From Corythucha ciliata (Eukaryota; Arthropoda; Insecta; Hemiptera; Tingidae): a stretch of DNA of 64,000 nucleotides. The stretch is from contig CM075937.1 in assembly GCA_038030265.1 (NCBI GenBank), forward strand, positions 6,820,001-6,884,000. The letters run 5' to 3'. Numbering within the stretch: the stretch's first letter is position 1; each line of letters opens with the position of its first letter. Below the pieces are notes generated by a model. It worked only from the letters and a program-made list of their open reading frames with translations. It did not search any database and had not been told where the DNA came from. The position numbers and the translations under genes are program-made. Shown piece by piece: positions 1 through 13,000 of this stretch.

Positions 1-438
1 TCAAACGATTAATACACCTTTCGTCATGAAATTGTCGATTTTCCCTTACGGTGAAACCACTGTACTCTGTCGGTGTGTCCATAATTGTTGAGATGGCGCT
101 GCCTGGCTCTGGTACAAATATATCCGTCCTTGTGCTCAACTACAATTCCGTTTATTAATGTAATGAAACTCGACTCAACCCAAAATGTTTACTTCGCTCT
201 CTTTGGAAATTTTTGTTACCCCTTTCTTCTTTAGTTTTACATTCGGATTGTTCACCTTTTTCGATTTGCCCTCCGTCGTCGCTTTTTTCAAACCATCCAT
301 GTAACGACTTTTTACGTGAGCGTAATTTGGATTTCTTGTGATCAACACGAAGATCAGAATCCGAAAGTAAAATCGTTAGATTAGTACCATTTTAAGGACT
401 ACGTCATTAATCCTGGAGAGCCGGTTATTACTGGAACC
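1..438. other. Left window edge, no gene resolved
   Basis: This stretch lies downstream of the minus-strand gene that ends at 439. I see no convincing exon, repeat or RNA gene. It may hold 3' untranslated sequence of that gene or an exon of a gene cut by the window edge, but nothing in it decides between these. Confidence 0.3.
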
Positions 439-1631
439 CTACCACCCCCGACTAATAACTTGAGCTAACCGTCTGTTTGTTTTTGCGGTGTTTGTCGGCT
501 CTCTCGACTGATTGCGACGTGATTTTGGGGTTACATGAGGTTGATTCATCGATTCAACGCTCCGATTGTAATAGTCTTTGACATCGTCAGGAATTTGGGC
601 ACCTGAGAAACTTGGCTATGGAATCGATAGGGGCGATTTTTACAGCTCTCGGGTGGGTACCTGTAATCTCACTGTCATAATTAACCCGGCTGCCATCATC
701 GTCACTTTCGGGAACGCAATTGTGAAATGCGTTCAACATGCCCTTAGCGAATTGAATCGCGGCGTCTACGATGTCATCTTCAATTTCCTGGATGAAACCA
801 AAGGCCTCAGATTTGCCCTTGCAATTTTCGATGAGTCGGAAAGAGAATTCACTCAGGATAAGAGGGTCAATTCTACCGGCTCTTTTCAACATAGTGTGAA
901 GCTCGCGGAGGTCTTCCCAGTCAGGTTGCTACAACAACAACAAAAAAAGAAGAAGAACGTTTGAGGACATCAAACGTTTCATGGAAAGCTCACTAACTTT
1001 CATCAATTTCATAATCTCGTTGACTTTGATTCGAAGCGGCGAACTGGGAGCAGGCATCCAGTTTGACGTTATTTCTGTAAAATCAACGTACGTTGAAGTT
1101 CTTGGAGCGTCGTAACCGTTCTCGTGTATTTTTTGCAGGTCCAAAGCCATCGGTTTTCTGTCTTCCGTTTCAAGCAAAGACAAGCTTTCGCTTTCTTTCG
1201 CCGGTATAAACTGCGAGCGAACAGCGGTACAAATCAAGTCCTTGAGTGCCTTCACTGGGGAAAATTCAACGTCATCCCCGCTTTCAGTTATTGTTGGCCG
1301 CGGCGACAATGAATGTGTTTTTTTTAAAGTCGTAGACGATGTCGAGTCTCTTTCGGGCATTTCTTGAGCGTAAGGATTATCCTTCAGTCTCGAGGTTTCT
1401 TCTATTAACTTCAGAGCAGTTGAGTCTGAAGTAATCTCTTTAAAAATGTCATCTTCCGCGAATCTAACACAAGGTCGCGACCTGGATTAAGCTTAGCTGT
1501 TAGCACGAAATTACTTGGCTGCTAATTAATTCTTACCGTTTGTGCCAAGGATCCCCAATTATTTCACCGGTACCAACATAATCGCTTAATGCAGACTTAG
1601 TTTCGGACGTCTCACAATCAGTTTCAGACAT
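439..1631 (-). CDS. Unrecognised ~330-residue protein, four exons
   Basis: I do not recognise the family. Splice sites and phases join four minus-strand exons into one 330-codon frame: 1537-1631 (ATG at 1631), 998-1463, 661-928 and 439-602, stop at 439. Introns of 73, 69 and 58 bp fit the window's usual size. The first half is acidic and Ser/Thr-rich, probably disordered. The middle (exon 661-928) looks folded and helical, with a run beginning QPDWEDLRELHTMLKRAG. The last ~50 residues are basic (TPKSRRNQSREPTNTAKTNR), which could bind nucleic acid or membranes. The donor at 997 (gttagt) was chosen because it keeps phase 0 and gives a normal intron; a later GT would leave only a 30-nt intron. 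The gene is divergent from the plus-strand gene at 2088. The gene model is fairly secure; the function is unknown. Confidence 0.62.
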
Positions 1632-2087
1632 AAACCTTTCAATCTGCAACCACGCCGACTTTGAGCCTGACTAAAATATAAGCCTCGACAGACTTCACGC
1701 TCTCCGAGTTCATTCTTCAATACAATTAGCAGCCTGTGGGCTATTTTGACACTCCCCCCCCCCATCCAACCAATCAACCAAAAGTTCCAAACCAGTGAAG
1801 CCCCTGGTTGACTCATTTATTTAACCCTAACTGTAATGCAAGCAATTTACTTGTGTATGAATGTCATCCAAATCCGGTGGTTCATCGACTTCGGAATCTT
1901 TCATTGTACCAAAACTTGACACAGGCATTGTTTTCACTTCTGTCCAGCCAGCCCTTGACTTCTTTCTTACTAGGCCCCTTTCCGTCATTTTTATTAGTGT
2001 ACGTGTGTGTGGAATTTCAGTAAATGGGTTTTTGTGAGATGATTGCTAGCGAATCATATGTTTTAAAGAACGTTTTTGTGTGCAGTT

Positions 2088-2785
2088 ATGTTTCCGTTCA
2101 TTCATTTCACGGAAGACCGAGATTCCCTGAAGCAGCGACTATCGGGCGAGTGTGTACTAAACGAAGGTTTCCTATTGAATCAAGGTATGTTATGTTTAAA
2201 TGTAATATATAAATCGAAGATTCATTCCAATTGCTTCGTTTTTCAGGCGTGTACCGTGAAGTAAGAAGTATTTGCCCCGAAGGAGAAATAAAAGACCTGA
2301 ACCACCACGTAGTACCTCAGCACGTCGGCTACATCGTACTTGGCTTCAAAAGTATCGACCGAAATTTCAGTCAGGTGGAAGAAAGTCCTCTTTCATTCTA
2401 CCATATTCATATTATATACCATTCATACTACTTTTATTCGCCACAGGTTATGGTAGACTCCTGGAAAGATTGGACCGGCGCTCGCTATATTTACATGTAC
2501 CTGCCGGATGAGTTGGGACTAGCGCGTATCTCCTTCTACACGCGCGAGGCTCCCGACAGTTTGAATATGTTTATGTACGTTGTGGTCGTCGAGTGCCGCG
2601 ACATTAGCACCAGGGAACGACAAGTGAGTCCGCCTTTGTCAAACATATTTTTGTTTAAACATTCCTAACTTGTATTCAAAACGGAATATTTCCCGTAGCT
2701 TCGTCTTCTCGACTTTGCACAACGCATGCGCGTCGAACGTATGTCTGGCTACATCTCCGTCTATGGGATAATGCCTATTGATTGA
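2088..2785 (+). CDS. Unrecognised ~162-residue protein, four exons
   Basis: I do not recognise the family. Exons 2088-2184, 2247-2374, 2447-2623 and 2699-2785 are joined by GT/AG introns of 62, 72 and 75 bp in matching phases and give 162 residues ending GYISVYGIMPID. The sequence reads as a compact globular alpha/beta domain with strands such as HVGYIVLGFK and MFMYVVVVEC. There is no signal peptide or membrane segment. The ATG at 2088 lies two bases after a TTTTTGTGTGCAG acceptor-like string, so an upstream exon is possible and the N-terminus is uncertain. It shares a ~456-bp divergent intergenic region with the minus-strand gene starting at 1631, which could mean joint regulation, but that is inference. 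Confidence 0.62.
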
Positions 2786-3074
2786 GAGATTCGCTAATAT
2801 AAGCAAGCTCGTTGAAGCGAGCAAATGGCTATAGTTTATGTTTCACTCACGTCACGCAATATTAAAACTAAGAGGAGGTGCTACAAAAGTAGGTCAGCCA
2901 CCATTCCTCCGCCATTCCGGCCACTGTTTCGAATTTACAACTTCAGCGAGAAACTGCTTCGGATGATATTATTTATTTTATGTGATATTTATGAATTCAC
3001 CAACTAATGATCTCTGCTATATGAAATAATAACAGCTTTTCAGAGACCCCCATTTTTTATTATTAAATGTGTGC

Positions 3075-3141
3075 GTCAGCAGCCTTTGGAGCGAGAGCAC
3101 GCAATCTTTTCTCGAGTGCTCTCACTTCAATAGCTGCTGAC
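3075..3141. ncRNA. 67-nt hairpin resembling a miRNA precursor
   Basis: The arms GTCAGCAGC and GCTGCTGAC at the ends and GAGAGCAC/GTGCTCTC inside pair over about 28 positions with a few mismatches and G:U pairs, around a 14-nt loop (about 3103-3115). The length and shape fit an animal pre-miRNA. It could equally be a remnant of a foldback element like the MITE about 25 bp downstream. No expression evidence is available. Confidence 0.3.
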
Positions 3142-3165
3142 AGTTCATAGGAAATATTCACCTTG

Positions 3166-3306
3166 AAGCCGCCTTCACATGCAAGCTTTAAAAAGCAGAG
3201 CTGTGGGCTTCAACCAATCAGAGTGCTTCGAGCTGTGCACTCGGAGCTCTCTGATTGGTTGAAGCCCATTGCTCAGCCTTTTAAAGCTTGCATGTAATGC
3301 AGCCTT
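3166..3306. mobile_element. Foldback MITE, ~141 bp
   Basis: Nearly the whole segment is an inverted repeat. ACATGCAAGCTTTAAAA near 3178 matches TTTTAAAGCTTGCATGT near 3280, and GGGCTTCAACCAATCAGAG matches CTCTGATTGGTTGAAGCCC in the middle. The outer ends AAGCCGCC/GCAGCCTT are diverged. It has no coding capacity. I could not settle the target-site duplication, so the superfamily is open. Confidence 0.7.
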
Positions 3307-3786
3307 AACAATGGTAAAATATTTCCCACCCTCGGCACCTCGCTTACAGTCTTGGTAGGTGGGTGAGTGGGACTTAAACCAGCTCAAGACAACCTCCAAG
3401 AGTTTTCTACACATCCCAAACATATTCCAAATGAGTACTCCAAAACCGGGTCCAAAACCTTGTATCATTGTAGAAAATCATACAAGTGTCAAATGTTTAT
3501 CATTTGATTACTGCAGAATATGTTTGAAGAAACTCGATTTCTTTGATTGAAGCCAAGTATTCCTATCAAACTAGACAAATAGAAATGAAACGTTTCAGAC
3601 TTATATCTGACAAGGTTCTAGAAAACGAAGACCCTTACCCCCAAGGACTGGTAACTTCACAAAATATCTATCAATTTGTATACATCATTTTAAAGCGCGA
3701 TTCCGCCAACTTCCTTTCGACTCAACAAGGCACAAACTTACTTCATTCGCTTCTATAAGCTTACTATCATTCCGTGCCAGTGTCAG

Positions 3787-5830
3787 ACACTATGGCCTCT
3801 GCTAAATGACGTGGGAGCCGGTAAGATTTTCGGGACAAGAGACATTGTCGACGTTTTTCTCTACGACCGAAGAGAAGAGAACGAGGAGCTCGAAACGATG
3901 GCGGAAAATCTCAGCACTGCCTCCTTACCTTGCATAAGAGGTAGGATTTCTGCTCCAACACACTAACAAAAATACGTTTGAGTCTCCGAATTGAATAATT
4001 TCAGATATTACAATAACTAGAACGTTAAAAGACGCTGTTAAAGACGCAGACTACGTCATTTTGAACCCAAGACTATCAAAACCTAATTTGTTGCCGAAAG
4101 ACGCCGCCCAGGAACAAGCTGATTTTTTCGCTACAATGGTAAGTGACCAAGTCCAGCGCCCTCCTACCTATGGGTGTTGTTTCAAAAAAAAAAAAAGTCT
4201 AGCGCCGCTACCACCTATTGAAACTTAATTTTGTGGAAGGCTATCGCCGTTGACAGACTAGCGAAATTAACCGTCAAAGTTGTGATAGTCGCTCCGAGGA
4301 ACATCAGCCTATTTTGTCACATTTTCGCTATTTACACCAAACAAATACCGTGGAATCAAGTGACTGGACTCACATACCATATTGAAATGGAAGCGATCAA
4401 CATTATAGCTCGCCGACTGAAGGTGCGATTGAAATTAAACCTTAGCCCCGGTATCGACGGAATCGCCTCTCCTTTTAGGTGGCTCCAACTCAAATTAACG
4501 GAATAGCCATTTTTGGCGAGCGTACCGTCGATATGAACATGGCACGGGTCAATCTGGAATACGAAGTCAAACAGACGACCAGCGAGTCCCAGATCCGTCT
4601 GATTAACGACGAGGCCCATAAATTGGTGTCGTTCAAACGAGGAGTTCAACATTTGAGGGACAAAGAAATGATTCGATTGGCTCGTCTGGATAAAATTCAC
4701 AATCCAGCGAAAAATGATCACTCAAAATGCACTTATTGCAAAGAAGAAGCTCGGAAAAATTCAACGCCCCAGGAGCAAACTGATGAAGATCAAGGGATCG
4801 CGGATGCTGTCAGACAACCTACTGGGACTGGAGATTCACAAAAATCTGGGAGTATCAAGTCGATGAAAGAATCGAAGACTACAGTTTTAACACCCCTAGA
4901 GAGCAAGCTTAATAAATTCTTGTCCGGCTGCCACTGTCATGAAGTACGTCTCAGTAAGGACGACTCGGCTAACATCCCAATCGATGGCAATGTTCAAATC
5001 AGCTATCTGGCTGGTAGATGTAAAGAAGTGAAAAAAGCCAAACAGCAAAGCGAAAACATCGAAAATCCCTGCTACAGGTGTTTGCAACACCCGGAGGACG
5101 AGGGTGAAGTCGAAATGAATTCGTGTATGGCCGAGTTGAAACGTCTTACGGCGCCCACGACCCAAGCGGATTTAAAAATTGGCAAGGACGGTCACACCTA
5201 CAACTACAAACCCTTAGAAGAAGCCATCGATGACAGTAAATGGGTTAACCGATATTTTCCTCAAGTAATAACAATCCTTTTTACATAGTTCCATCACCTT
5301 TCACTACCTTACTCGTAACGTTTCAAGATGTGCGAGCACATCAGAACATCCCCAGGGTTCTCTCTCGCATTGGCCCTTGCCCAGCACCTAAAAAGGCTCC
5401 ACCAAGGAACAAGCTGTCCGTTTAGCGTCATGACTTGCTGCTTGGGGGCGTTCGGTATGCCAGACAATATATTCTTGTCCGGACCTGCCGTTGTCACCGA
5501 AGGAAAACTCGACATTCAATTTTGCGATGTAAGTATTCCCTAGTGTAAGGGGGAGGGGACGTCGTTTGTTTAACAATAAACTGAATTGAACCAAAGATGT
5601 ATGAAATGAGCGACAAAACAAGGCTGAAGCTTATTAAAGAGGCGATGGAATTAAAACTGACGTACTTGGCGTACGATGATAACGTGTGGAGCAGTTTAGA
5701 GGCTCTGAAAGGGGAGCGATCGCGTGAGGCGATGATTCAGAAAGAAACTGGAAAATCAGGGAGCGCGGATTCCAGCATCACGAGTAAAAATGCGGCAAAT
5801 AGAGGAGGAAAAGAAAGGTTAACGAAATAA
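3787..5830 (+). CDS. MDH1B: Malate dehydrogenase 1B-like protein (5' end missing)
   Basis: Six exons join in phase: 3787-3940, 4005-4138, 4240-4422, 4479-5264, 5328-5528 and 5597-5830. Together they encode at least 560 residues of an LDH/MDH-fold protein of the MDH1B type. Family resemblance comes from the Rossmann stretch PLLNDVGAGKIFGTRDIVDV, the VVIVAPRN strand, the APTQINGIAIFGERTVDMN segment, and the C-terminal AFGMPDNIFLSGPAVVTEGK that matches the MDH1B catalytic-domain end. MDH1B proteins are putative, poorly studied dehydrogenases often expressed with cilia; activity here cannot be inferred. A large Lys/Glu-rich insert (roughly 4700-5170, Cys-X2-Cys pairs) is unusual for the family. 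The frame opens at an acceptor at 3786, so one or more upstream exons exist. ORFs at 3359-3550 and 3543-3758 may hold the thioredoxin-like N-terminus but do not join cleanly. AATAAA overlaps the stop codon. Confidence 0.74.
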
Positions 5831-6276
5831 AAATGATTTCGTCCGCGTTAAAAAAAAAAATCACGCAGCTATTCTTATACATATAACTCTTCGTAGCCCT
5901 CATAGAAATTGGCGCATCTATGGGGAAAAAGGGGCGATGAACAAATAGTATAAATCCGGGTAAGGGTTTCAACGCGCGCAGTATTTTGTGATACGACCGT
6001 CAAAACAGAGGAATTAGGTACGGAAATCAGCCCCCCGCGATGTCTTTTCTCGAAAACCTCTTATATCCTCATCATTAATTGATACTCCTTTTCTGCCCAA
6101 TATCTTATCATATTTTAACCCAATGAAGACCAAATCTACTCTCACTGAAAATTTGGGTGTTCAATTCTGCTGTCCGGAAAGGGGGGGGGGGTGAAGGATG
6201 TAGCCCAGGGAAACGCTGGACCATGTTTGCATGACAAATACGATGTGCCCGATAGGCACATTATGTAATTTTCATA
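5831..6276. other. Intergenic, no gene seen
   Basis: This is AT-rich sequence after the MDH1B-like stop codon. It contains a 12-base G run near 6180. I see no exon-like frame or RNA gene. A 3' untranslated region probably occupies the first part. Confidence 0.4.
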
Positions 6277-6459
6277 AGGCGCGTTTACACGGTTCAATCT
6301 CATGGCTCAATTTCATTGATTCAATCAAATTGAAACGTGTAACCATATTTTCAATGACATTGCTCCATCAAATTTCTATAATAAACGTGATGACCGGGCC
6401 ATTCAATGAAATGTCTTCCATCATATTGAGTAATGAGAATGAACCGTGTAAACGCGCCT
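6277..6459. mobile_element. 183-bp MITE with ~20-bp TIRs
   Basis: The ends are AGGCGCGTTTACACGGTTCA and its exact reverse complement TGAACCGTGTAAACGCGCCT. The element is flanked on both sides by ATA. A 3-bp duplication and no coding potential fit a non-autonomous PIF/Harbinger-like element, although the duplication is ATA rather than the usual TAA/TTA. Confidence 0.82.
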
Positions 6460-7072
6460 ATACGGTAAAAATGTGAATACTCGAATAAAAAAACATACTA
6501 TTGTTCTCTCTTTATCGTGATGGTTTGCCCAAGCAATAAACGTCATGGGAACTTTAATTTATTGTGCTAGCTTTAAAGCAGAGAGTGGGGCTAAATTTAG
6601 GAGAGCAAAATAAACATGGTTATCGTTTCCCTCTTTGAAGAAAATATTTTGTCTTTTTTGAGTTGCGCAATTGCCAAAATAATATTTATAAATAAATTTG
6701 TTCCACCCCCTTAATATATTATTTGATATATTTTTTGTTTTGTTCGGTTCAATCATTTTTTCGAATGCGGAACAAGAAACTTATAAAAGAAAACCCCAAG
6801 GGAAAAGCTATAATGGAACAGCGAAAACAACCTAAGATGAATTGGGGGGGGGGGTATCAAGAGTGAGAAGAAAATATGAATCCAGACCCCCTTGTCGGAT
6901 AGTTATTTTTGTTCCGTCGGTCCGTGCGCGCGCGGTACGCATTTTCGAAAGAAGAAAAAAAAAGCCGCCCAGTCTGTGTCTAAGAAGTGAGATGATCGGA
7001 AGTAGCTTTCGACGATGCTTTTGAAAACACGACCGGTGACTGAGGAACAGGGGGCGGGTGGGCTCGCGTACC
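6460..7072. other. Intergenic upstream of the coiled-coil gene
   Basis: No protein-coding exon is visible. There is a 10-base G run near 6843. A CG-richer stretch at about 6900-7070 directly precedes the ATG at 7073 and probably holds the promoter and 5' UTR. This is inferred from position and composition only. Confidence 0.35.
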
Positions 7073-10000
7073 ATGCTGTCGTTTTTCAAACGGAACAAAA
7101 GGAAGCGTCGAGGTCGGAGGGGAAGTCGCGGGGGCGGGAGCGATGAGACAACCGCCGTCGTCGAAGGAGTCGTGGACGAGAGGGTGATGGGTAATAATTA
7201 TTCCAAATCGGACGCGGAGCCAATGGGTGATGAAGCGCCAAATGAAACGTCACCGACCTTAAGCGGTATTCAATTGTCAAGAGCTCGTTTTTTGAACACA
7301 CTCCTTGAAACGCATGAACCTGCAGCGGAGTCGGTGAGTCAGAGCGTTGAACCTAAGTATGACGAGTGCTTCGCAGCGTTACCAGTTTTTGTTATAGAAA
7401 GCCATTTGGAAAATTATAAGGACGAACGAGTAGAGAAATACGGCGATTGTAATAAGATATCTGAGGAAGTAAACACCACAGTGGAAAAAGTACACGAGAA
7501 CATTGGCAATATTCCATGTTCGAAAGATGAACTCGATAACCTACAACATCCAGAAATAAATGCCCCAGCAGACGAAACCAAAAGAAACACCTTAGTTGAT
7601 CGAGAAACACGTGAAATCAGCGCGTCTGACACACCTATTCTAACAAGTCCTCAAAGTGATTTTCAATACGAAGATCCCAATGTCCCCGTCATACAGACAT
7701 TAATAAACTCAAACCCGGATGTTGACTCAAGCGTTGACGCATTTAGGGAAATCTCCAAAGAATCGAAGCGAATTGGCTCGGACGCAATCTTGGCAACGGT
7801 CAAGGATACCTTTGAAGAAGGGGGTTCGTCGGTCGCTGATAATTCGATAGAGACGGAGGCAGTTCAGTTTTGTGCGTTGAACGGGACAAATTGCGACGAT
7901 CAAGAGACAATGCTCAGTGTATCTAGTCGACCATTGGAGACTTTTCCAGACGTTTCGGGAGTGAATTCGTCATCGAGTGAAAGTGACGAATCGGTACCGG
8001 CGGCCAAGGTGAAAAAAAGAGTTCATTGGGCCGATGCCGACGGCTACACTTTGGAGAGTTATAACAGTCCGTCACCATCGTCTTCTGAAGACGAGAGTGA
8101 AGATGAAGGAAATGTCGAGGATATCGAACCTCAGGTAAAAGAACCAGATGAAACTGATGAAGAGGACGAATCGTCCGATGAAGACGAAGACGAGATTAGC
8201 ATTGATTCTGTAGAAACTGAGGTCAAAATCATAGAAATCGCAAAACCAGTAGAAATAATCGAATCAACAAACACTGCAGAAATTAGTACCAATCATGAGG
8301 AAGTACCAGATGATGAAACAGAACCTAAACAGGATCATGCGTGCAGAGAATTTGAGAACGAATCGTCACAAGAAGACGAGGACAGTACGGACGATGAAAG
8401 TGAAAACGACTACAAAGATCAGGAAATTAACCACGAAGAATCCCAGTAAGTAAAAATTCACATTTTCACGAATGTCTTAGTTGTAAGTGTCAAAGTTACA
8501 GAGCCGTATTTTTTCTTTTAATATATTTTGGCAACAACCGCACGGAAACCCCCTCATTAAAACAGAAAGCATCGATTTAAAAAAAATAAGTATCTTCTTG
8601 GTAATTGTCGTTCCTACAAACTCGGGGTAACAAAAATCTGGCCCGTCGCCATTTTTAAAGCTTAAATTTCACTCGTTTCGTGATTTGAACGGTCGCAAAA
8701 ATGAACAAAATGGAAACATAATGCCCGTTTTTGGGACTATCTAAAAACACTGCAGGACACGTACAGAACTAACAGAACACGACAAGATTTTTTCTAATAG
8801 AAAGCGTCAGGTGTGTTCTGAGGGAACGGGAACACATGGTGGGGGGAGGGGTAGTATCTTTTGAAGAAATAAAAACATAAGAAAAGAGCCCACCTTATTA
8901 CGTCAAACGAGCTCAAGGGTGAGTAAATTTAGGATTCCCTGGGATCTGAGTGGAGAGGGTGGGATGCAGATAAAAACAAAATAAATTGAGGATTTTCGAG
9001 GATGCACTTTTCTTCTGACAACCACGATCTCTATTTTTCATAGAATCCTAATTTAACTTTTGTGGAGGCGGATTTGTTGACGTAGGTCAATTCCCCTTCT
9101 CCTTTCGCACTCGTCAGAGGTAATTTTCTCTAATTCCATCTGGACAAAAGTATTAATTAGAGTTGTAGGTACCGGTTCTTCGGTTGGTATCAAGCCAAAA
9201 GAGATCAACGACCGAAATTATTGACAGATTCATGCAAGATTCGAAACCTTCATTTCTACCTTGGTACAACACCAAGGTAGAATTAAGTAATGCTTAAAAC
9301 TCGTGAATGTTGGCAGGAGATACCACTGCCTTCAAACCTCAAACCTTTTGCCAGACATAGAGTCTTTAGTTGAAAAACGCGTTTACATTGGACATAAATT
9401 ATTATGTACGGAGGTAATTAAGAAACAAAAAACAAAAGGTAGCGGATAAAAACAGAGAAAAAGTGGACAAGGTCCTTCTATTTTTAGGATATGCATTTAT
9501 GCCCAGTACAAATCAATCACTTAGGTCTCAGGCCAGCAATCTCTGAACTTTGCAGTTGTAACTCTGTATACTTTACTGTTACTCACACTGCTCCTCGACT
9601 TCATTTATGAAGAAACAGCAATCGGAAGGGAGGAAGGGATGGTAATTTGTACCCGACGTCAAAAAATAGTTGCAAAAGACGTGTACCTACTGACACAGAA
9701 ACCCATTTTGTTAAAAGGCTGAGAGCCAATTAGTCCAGACAGAGAGAACAAATAATGAGTTATCTTCACACCTAACACCTACATAGAGAGATTAGCGGCC
9801 AAACATCGGACATTTTTCAATCTCAAAACTGTATAGGGCGTTTAATAGATTTACTAAGCCTAGGCATGTTCCAAACTAGAATGACACTGAAGGAGGAGAG
9901 CAGCCGAAACTGGTTTAGCCATGGCAACATAGACATACGTCAAGTGCGATTACGCTAAGTTCACGGCAAGGCCACCCAAATAGTTTAAACCCTTATTTCT

Positions 10001-13000
10001 TCCACTACTACAGCGAAATGAAAACGTTCGATTTTTTCATTGTAAAGGTTGTAGAAAGGTTCGATTTTTTCGTGCAAGTTTAACGGGAAGTGGTTTTTAG
10101 GAGCATCACAATCCACACTCAAGTTAGGTATTGTAACATTCTTGAATTTTTATAGCCAGTGACCCTTTGGTATTCCCTCAAGAACTCATGAAAAAGGTCG
10201 TAACTCCACAGCACTTAAAATCATCTTTAAGGGTATTGCACATTTATATAATCGAAAATAGAAGAGAGATTTAACCTTCGCGTCGTTCGATCCCGAGCCC
10301 CTTAAGCACCACCACCCGTTGGGCTTGTTGCCAAAATGTGAAAAGAACCGCTTTAAGTACACAAGCCTACAACGTGGCAATAAATAACAAAGTTCTTGCA
10401 CTTGAAAACTTGCCTTCCTTCACTAAAAATACGTTTATCTGTTGTTTTTTTTCTCAGAAAGGACAGTCGCGAGACATTTACTCCAGACAGGAATGCCGAG
10501 TACGAAGAAATGAGTCGAAAAATTGAACAACTCCAACTGGATTTGTTGTCAAAGGCAGCGGATTTAGCGAGTAAACTTTTATCCCCCGCGCACCCACACA
10601 CCCAATTCCATGCAACTAATGTTCGCTAATAACACTAAATTTTCACCAATTTAGGAGCACAAAACGATTTAGACACGGCCCAGTCCAAGATGGAAGCAAT
10701 GCAACGAAAAGTGTCACGTCTAGAAAATGAAATCGAATTGTTAAATTCGAAAAACGAAACACTCATAGAGAAAATTGGTTAGTTGTTTAGATGTTAGGGG
10801 TCTGAAGTTGCTGGTAGTACCACTACGCCTTTCTGTGCACTGTTCTTATAGGGCAAAATGAGCTGTTGTCTCAGGAAACAAGAAACCTGATTGAAAATCT
10901 ACAGAAAGAACTTGGTCAGACGAAAATTGAGAAGGAGATCTTGGAGACATCATACCGTTCTTTGGAAAGGGAAAGGGATCGTGAAGTGGGTCGATTGCAA
11001 CAGGTTGAGCTTTTTATATTCAACCCCCGCCCCTCCCAACCAGCATATCTGTAGCTTATTTGACGAAAATCTTTCAGGCCTTAAACAATGCGCTGAAGGA
11101 GCAATCCGAGCGTGAAGCTCGTTTCCAAAAAGAATTCGAAACGGAAAGGACAACTAGAGCGGAGCGCGAGGCTCAAATGTTGGACGACTTCGAGTGGAAA
11201 CTACGCGAAGTCGAAAAGGCAGGGAAGAAGCGAGTCGCAGACGCTGAAGCGGCATCACTGACTCGTATGGCGGATTTGGAATTGAAATTAGTTCGAGCTG
11301 AATCTGAATTGGAAAGAGTGAGTCCGGCCCTATACAATTTGTACGAACGATAACTCGTTAATTGTTCGATTTCATCCACAGATAGGGGAATTAAAACTGT
11401 GTGAGATCGAGTTGAAACAATTAAAAACTACACACGGTGAAACTCGGAGGACGCTAAGGAGCGTTACTCGTCAACTAGAAGAACTTCAAGTGAATGAAAA
11501 GATCCTTCAAGAGGAGGTTAGCCGTTTGAGAGCCGCTTTGGATAAAGAAAAATCCACAATAACCGCTCTACAAGTAAGAAAACATAGTAAACTGTTCAAA
11601 AAAGAACAATTAACTACCTACCCCAAATGAATCATAACTTTATTTCAGACATTGCATCACGAAGAAATAGCCGAAAAAGATCGCAAGCTTAATTTTAAAC
11701 TGGAATCCCAAAGAAATCAAATCAACAACGAAGTAAGAAGACCAGAACCCCCCTTCCTCAATCCCCAACTATACAATAGCCAACAAATTGATTGCAGTGG
11801 GAAGAAAAATTGAAAAGGGACACTTCTAAAATCAAACAGGAGTTGGAAAGGAATTTCAAAGCCGAGAAAGTCACAGCTGTCGACACAGCCAAACGACTGA
11901 AGGACCAGGAAATCTCCTCATTGAGACAAGCGTGGGAAAGAAAGTCTCAGGATTTCAAAAAAGAGGTCAGAAACTTTGAAAAGTATACAGTATTCGTTAT
12001 TTCTAAACGAGGGTCTGCCATAGATATCTGAGTACCGCCAGCGATTGGTCGAACGGGAGAGCCGGTTTCGCGAAGACTTGGAAAACGCTCAAACCAATTC
12101 AGATCGTGACGCGTTTGAAATGCGAAGAAAAATGGATAAACTCGATTTGTCGTATCAGGAGAGAATCGAACGACTTCAAGAGCAACACGAGGAGCAGTTG
12201 AACGCTTTGAAACAGGAGTGTGAGAAGAAAATCGCTCAGTGTGAAGCACAACTTCAGCAACAGGTGGGAACGACTCGGACGACCATCGAACTTGTTAAAC
12301 AGCAAATGATGAACGAAAATCAAAGTAAAATCGAAAGACTTCAAAATCTTCATCAACAGTCCCTCGGTGAGTGACTTTTTTTCTGCCGTGTAATCGAAAA
12401 TGTGTACTAACTCTAACGCTCATAACAGATGAACAGAGGCAACTACACGAAAAACAAAAGACTGCAGAGATTCGAGCGATAGAAGATGAACACAGGCGTT
12501 CCCTGGAGCAACTTAAAAAGGAATTAGATGAAATTCGAAAGGTCTGCACAAACTCACCTACACCTACAGAGCAATCCGCTCAGCCTAGCACAATGTTTAA
12601 CTCCTTTGTTCGTTACCTCCACCAGGTCGTTACAATTATTTGTTCGTTTGTTTTGCACTGACCTGTGGCTAAAAAAAGCTATTAACTCTTTTAAATTATC
12701 CTTATTATCCTGAATGCGCTTAAAAATCACACACTTATATTGTAAAGTATTCATTAAAAAATATTTTGTTTCCAGGCTGTGTCCCCTACAGTAAAACCCA
12801 AACAGTCAGCCATAGTAAGCCCGCAACCGCCAGTAACTGGCGGAAACGAGCGTCGTACGCTAGCCGATCACTTGAACGAGGAGGCCAGTAACCCGTTCAG
12901 GTGGGTTATGAATTTACCACTCTCGTATTTGCATGCAAAGCGTGCAAAACCCTAGCTTTTTGCGCTTATTTCACGGCTTACAATTAACCTGGTACCCCAC

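Noticed and set aside
3359..3758. Possible N-terminal exons of the MDH1B-like gene
   Set aside because: Two overlapping frames show faint resemblance to the expected N-terminus but cannot be joined to each other or to 3787 by good splice sites.
11947..12549. Minus-strand frames opposite the coiled-coil exons
   Set aside because: Shadows of a strongly biased coding region on the plus strand.
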